Source of the DNA: Comamonadaceae bacterium
GTDB lineage: Bacteria > Pseudomonadota > Gammaproteobacteria > Burkholderiales > Burkholderiaceae_C
Assembly: GCA_947454695.1 (NCBI GenBank)
Contig: CANGMW010000175.1
Location: forward strand, 1-5,717
Direction of reading: 5' to 3'
Length of the DNA stretch: 5,717 nucleotides
Under the pieces are notes generated by a model, which searched no databases, was not told the DNA's origin, and worked only from the letters and a program-made list of their open reading frames with translations. A program made the translations under genes and the position numbers. Shown one piece after another: positions 5,092 to 5,717 of this stretch (position 1 is its first letter; every line of letters begins with the position of its first letter).

Positions 5092-5717
5092 ATGAGCATC
5101 GATTTCACAGGCCGGGTGGCCATTGTCACGGGCGCAGGCGGCGGCTTGGGGCGCGAGCATGCACTGGCCCTGGCTGCACGCGGGGCCAAAGTGGTGGTGA
5201 ACGATTTGGGCGGCGCGCGCGACGGCTCGGGCGGCTCGGCCACGGCGGCGCAAAGCGTGGTGGACGAGATTCGCGCTGCCGGCGGACAGGCCATTGCCAA
5301 TGCGGCCTCGGTGACCGACTTTGACGCGGTGCAGGCCATGGTGCAACAAGCCATGGACACCTGGGGCCGCGTGGATGTGCTCATCAACAACGCCGGCATC
5401 TTGCGTGACAAGAGTTTTGCCAAGATGGAACTGGCCGATTTCCGCCTGGTGCTCGATGTGCACCTGATGGGCGCTGTGCACTGCTGCAAGGCGGTCTGGC
5501 CCATCATGAACGAACAGAAGTACGGCCGCATTGTGATGACCACGTCGTCCAGCGGTTTGTACGGCAACTTCGGTCAAACCAACTATGGCGCGGCCAAGAT
5601 GGCCCTGGTCGGCTTGATGCAAACGCTTGCGCTCGAAGGCGCCAAGAACGACATCCGCGTGAACTGCCTGGCCCCCACGGCGGCCACCCGCATGACGGAG
5701 GGGCTGATGCCCGAAGC
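5092..5717 (+). CDS. SDR oxidoreductase resembling the (3R)-hydroxyacyl-CoA dehydrogenase domain of MFE-2 (C-terminus beyond window)
   Basis: A short-chain dehydrogenase/reductase, 208 codons visible and open to the window end. The NAD(P)-binding TGAGGGLG lies at 13-20, followed by VVVNDLGG (34-41) with D38 at the end of beta2, which favours NAD(H). Next come LINNAG (97-102), the catalytic serine in TTSSSG (probably S152) and YGAAK (Y165, K169). The glycine-rich GGARDGSGGSATAAQSVV stretch after NDLGG and DVHLMG at 122-127 (His at the position of the usual SDR Asn) are hallmarks of the peroxisomal multifunctional enzyme type 2 group, which oxidises (3R)-hydroxyacyl-CoA. Bacterial stand-alone members are about 300 residues, so roughly 90 residues are missing. 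The start has a good Shine-Dalgarno sequence. The gene diverges from the Nudix gene. A different hydroxyacyl or alcohol substrate is possible. Confidence 0.95.
   Translation, partial: MSIDFTGRVAIVTGAGGGLGREHALALAARGAKVVVNDLGGARDGSGGSATAAQSVVDEIRAAGGQAIANAASVTDFDAVQAMVQQAMDTWGRVDVLINNAGILRDKSFAKMELADFRLVLDVHLMGAVHCCKAVWPIMNEQKYGRIVMTTSSSGLYGNFGQTNYGAAKMALVGLMQTLALEGAKNDIRVNCLAPTAATRMTEGLMPE

Noticed and set aside
5002..5622. Long minus-strand frames of 185 and 206 codons opposite the SDR gene
   Set aside because: Both are antisense to a clear SDR with intact TGxxxGxG, NNAG and YxxxK motifs; their products resemble no family.

Overview
The window looks like a chromosomal segment of a GC-rich betaproteobacterium, most likely Burkholderiales and plausibly Comamonadaceae (Rhodoferax/Polaromonas-like). 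This is inferred from base composition, from protein flavour (a DusC-type dihydrouridine synthase, an FHA-linked cyclase-fold protein, a NUDT19-like Nudix hydrolase, an MFE-2-like SDR) and from a palindromic intergenic repeat of a type I recall as common in that group. No search was run. Six protein-coding genes fill almost the whole window. I see no RNA genes, insertion sequences, CRISPR arrays or prophage genes.

Layout. Positions 1-2224, minus strand: a two-gene unit with a class III nucleotidyl cyclase-fold + FHA protein upstream and an AMP-forming acyl-CoA synthetase downstream (C-terminus cut by the window edge). The two overlap by four bases (ATGA). Positions 2225-2331: a short divergent promoter region with a 27-bp near-perfect dyad. 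Positions 2332-3963, plus strand: a GNAT N-acetyltransferase followed after about 100 bp by a DusC-type tRNA-dihydrouridine synthase. Positions 3964-4068: a convergent intergenic region with a 50-bp REP-like hairpin and a second overlapping small inverted repeat. Positions 4069-4944, minus strand: a Nudix hydrolase of the NUDT19/acyl-CoA diphosphatase type. Positions 4945-5091: a divergent intergenic region with a tandem 10-bp repeat in the probable leader of the last gene. Positions 5092-5717, plus strand: the N-terminal 208 codons of an SDR resembling the (3R)-hydroxyacyl-CoA dehydrogenase domain of peroxisomal multifunctional enzyme type 2.

How the genes may work together. Three of the six gene products (acyl-CoA ligase, Nudix acyl-CoA/CoA diphosphatase candidate, MFE-2-like SDR) point at acyl-CoA chemistry: making the thioester, hydrolysing CoA species, and oxidising 3-hydroxyacyl-CoA. 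This is inference from family and proximity; the genes are not in one operon. DusC and the GNAT protein look like ordinary neighbours.

The most interesting point is the cyclase-FHA protein. It keeps both metal-binding aspartates and the base-contacting aspartate, but by my motif alignment it has lost the purine-specifying lysine and both transition-state residues, and its FHA domain also has non-consensus ligand positions. It may be a nucleotide sensor or scaffold rather than an active cyclase, and it is translationally coupled to an acyl-CoA ligase.
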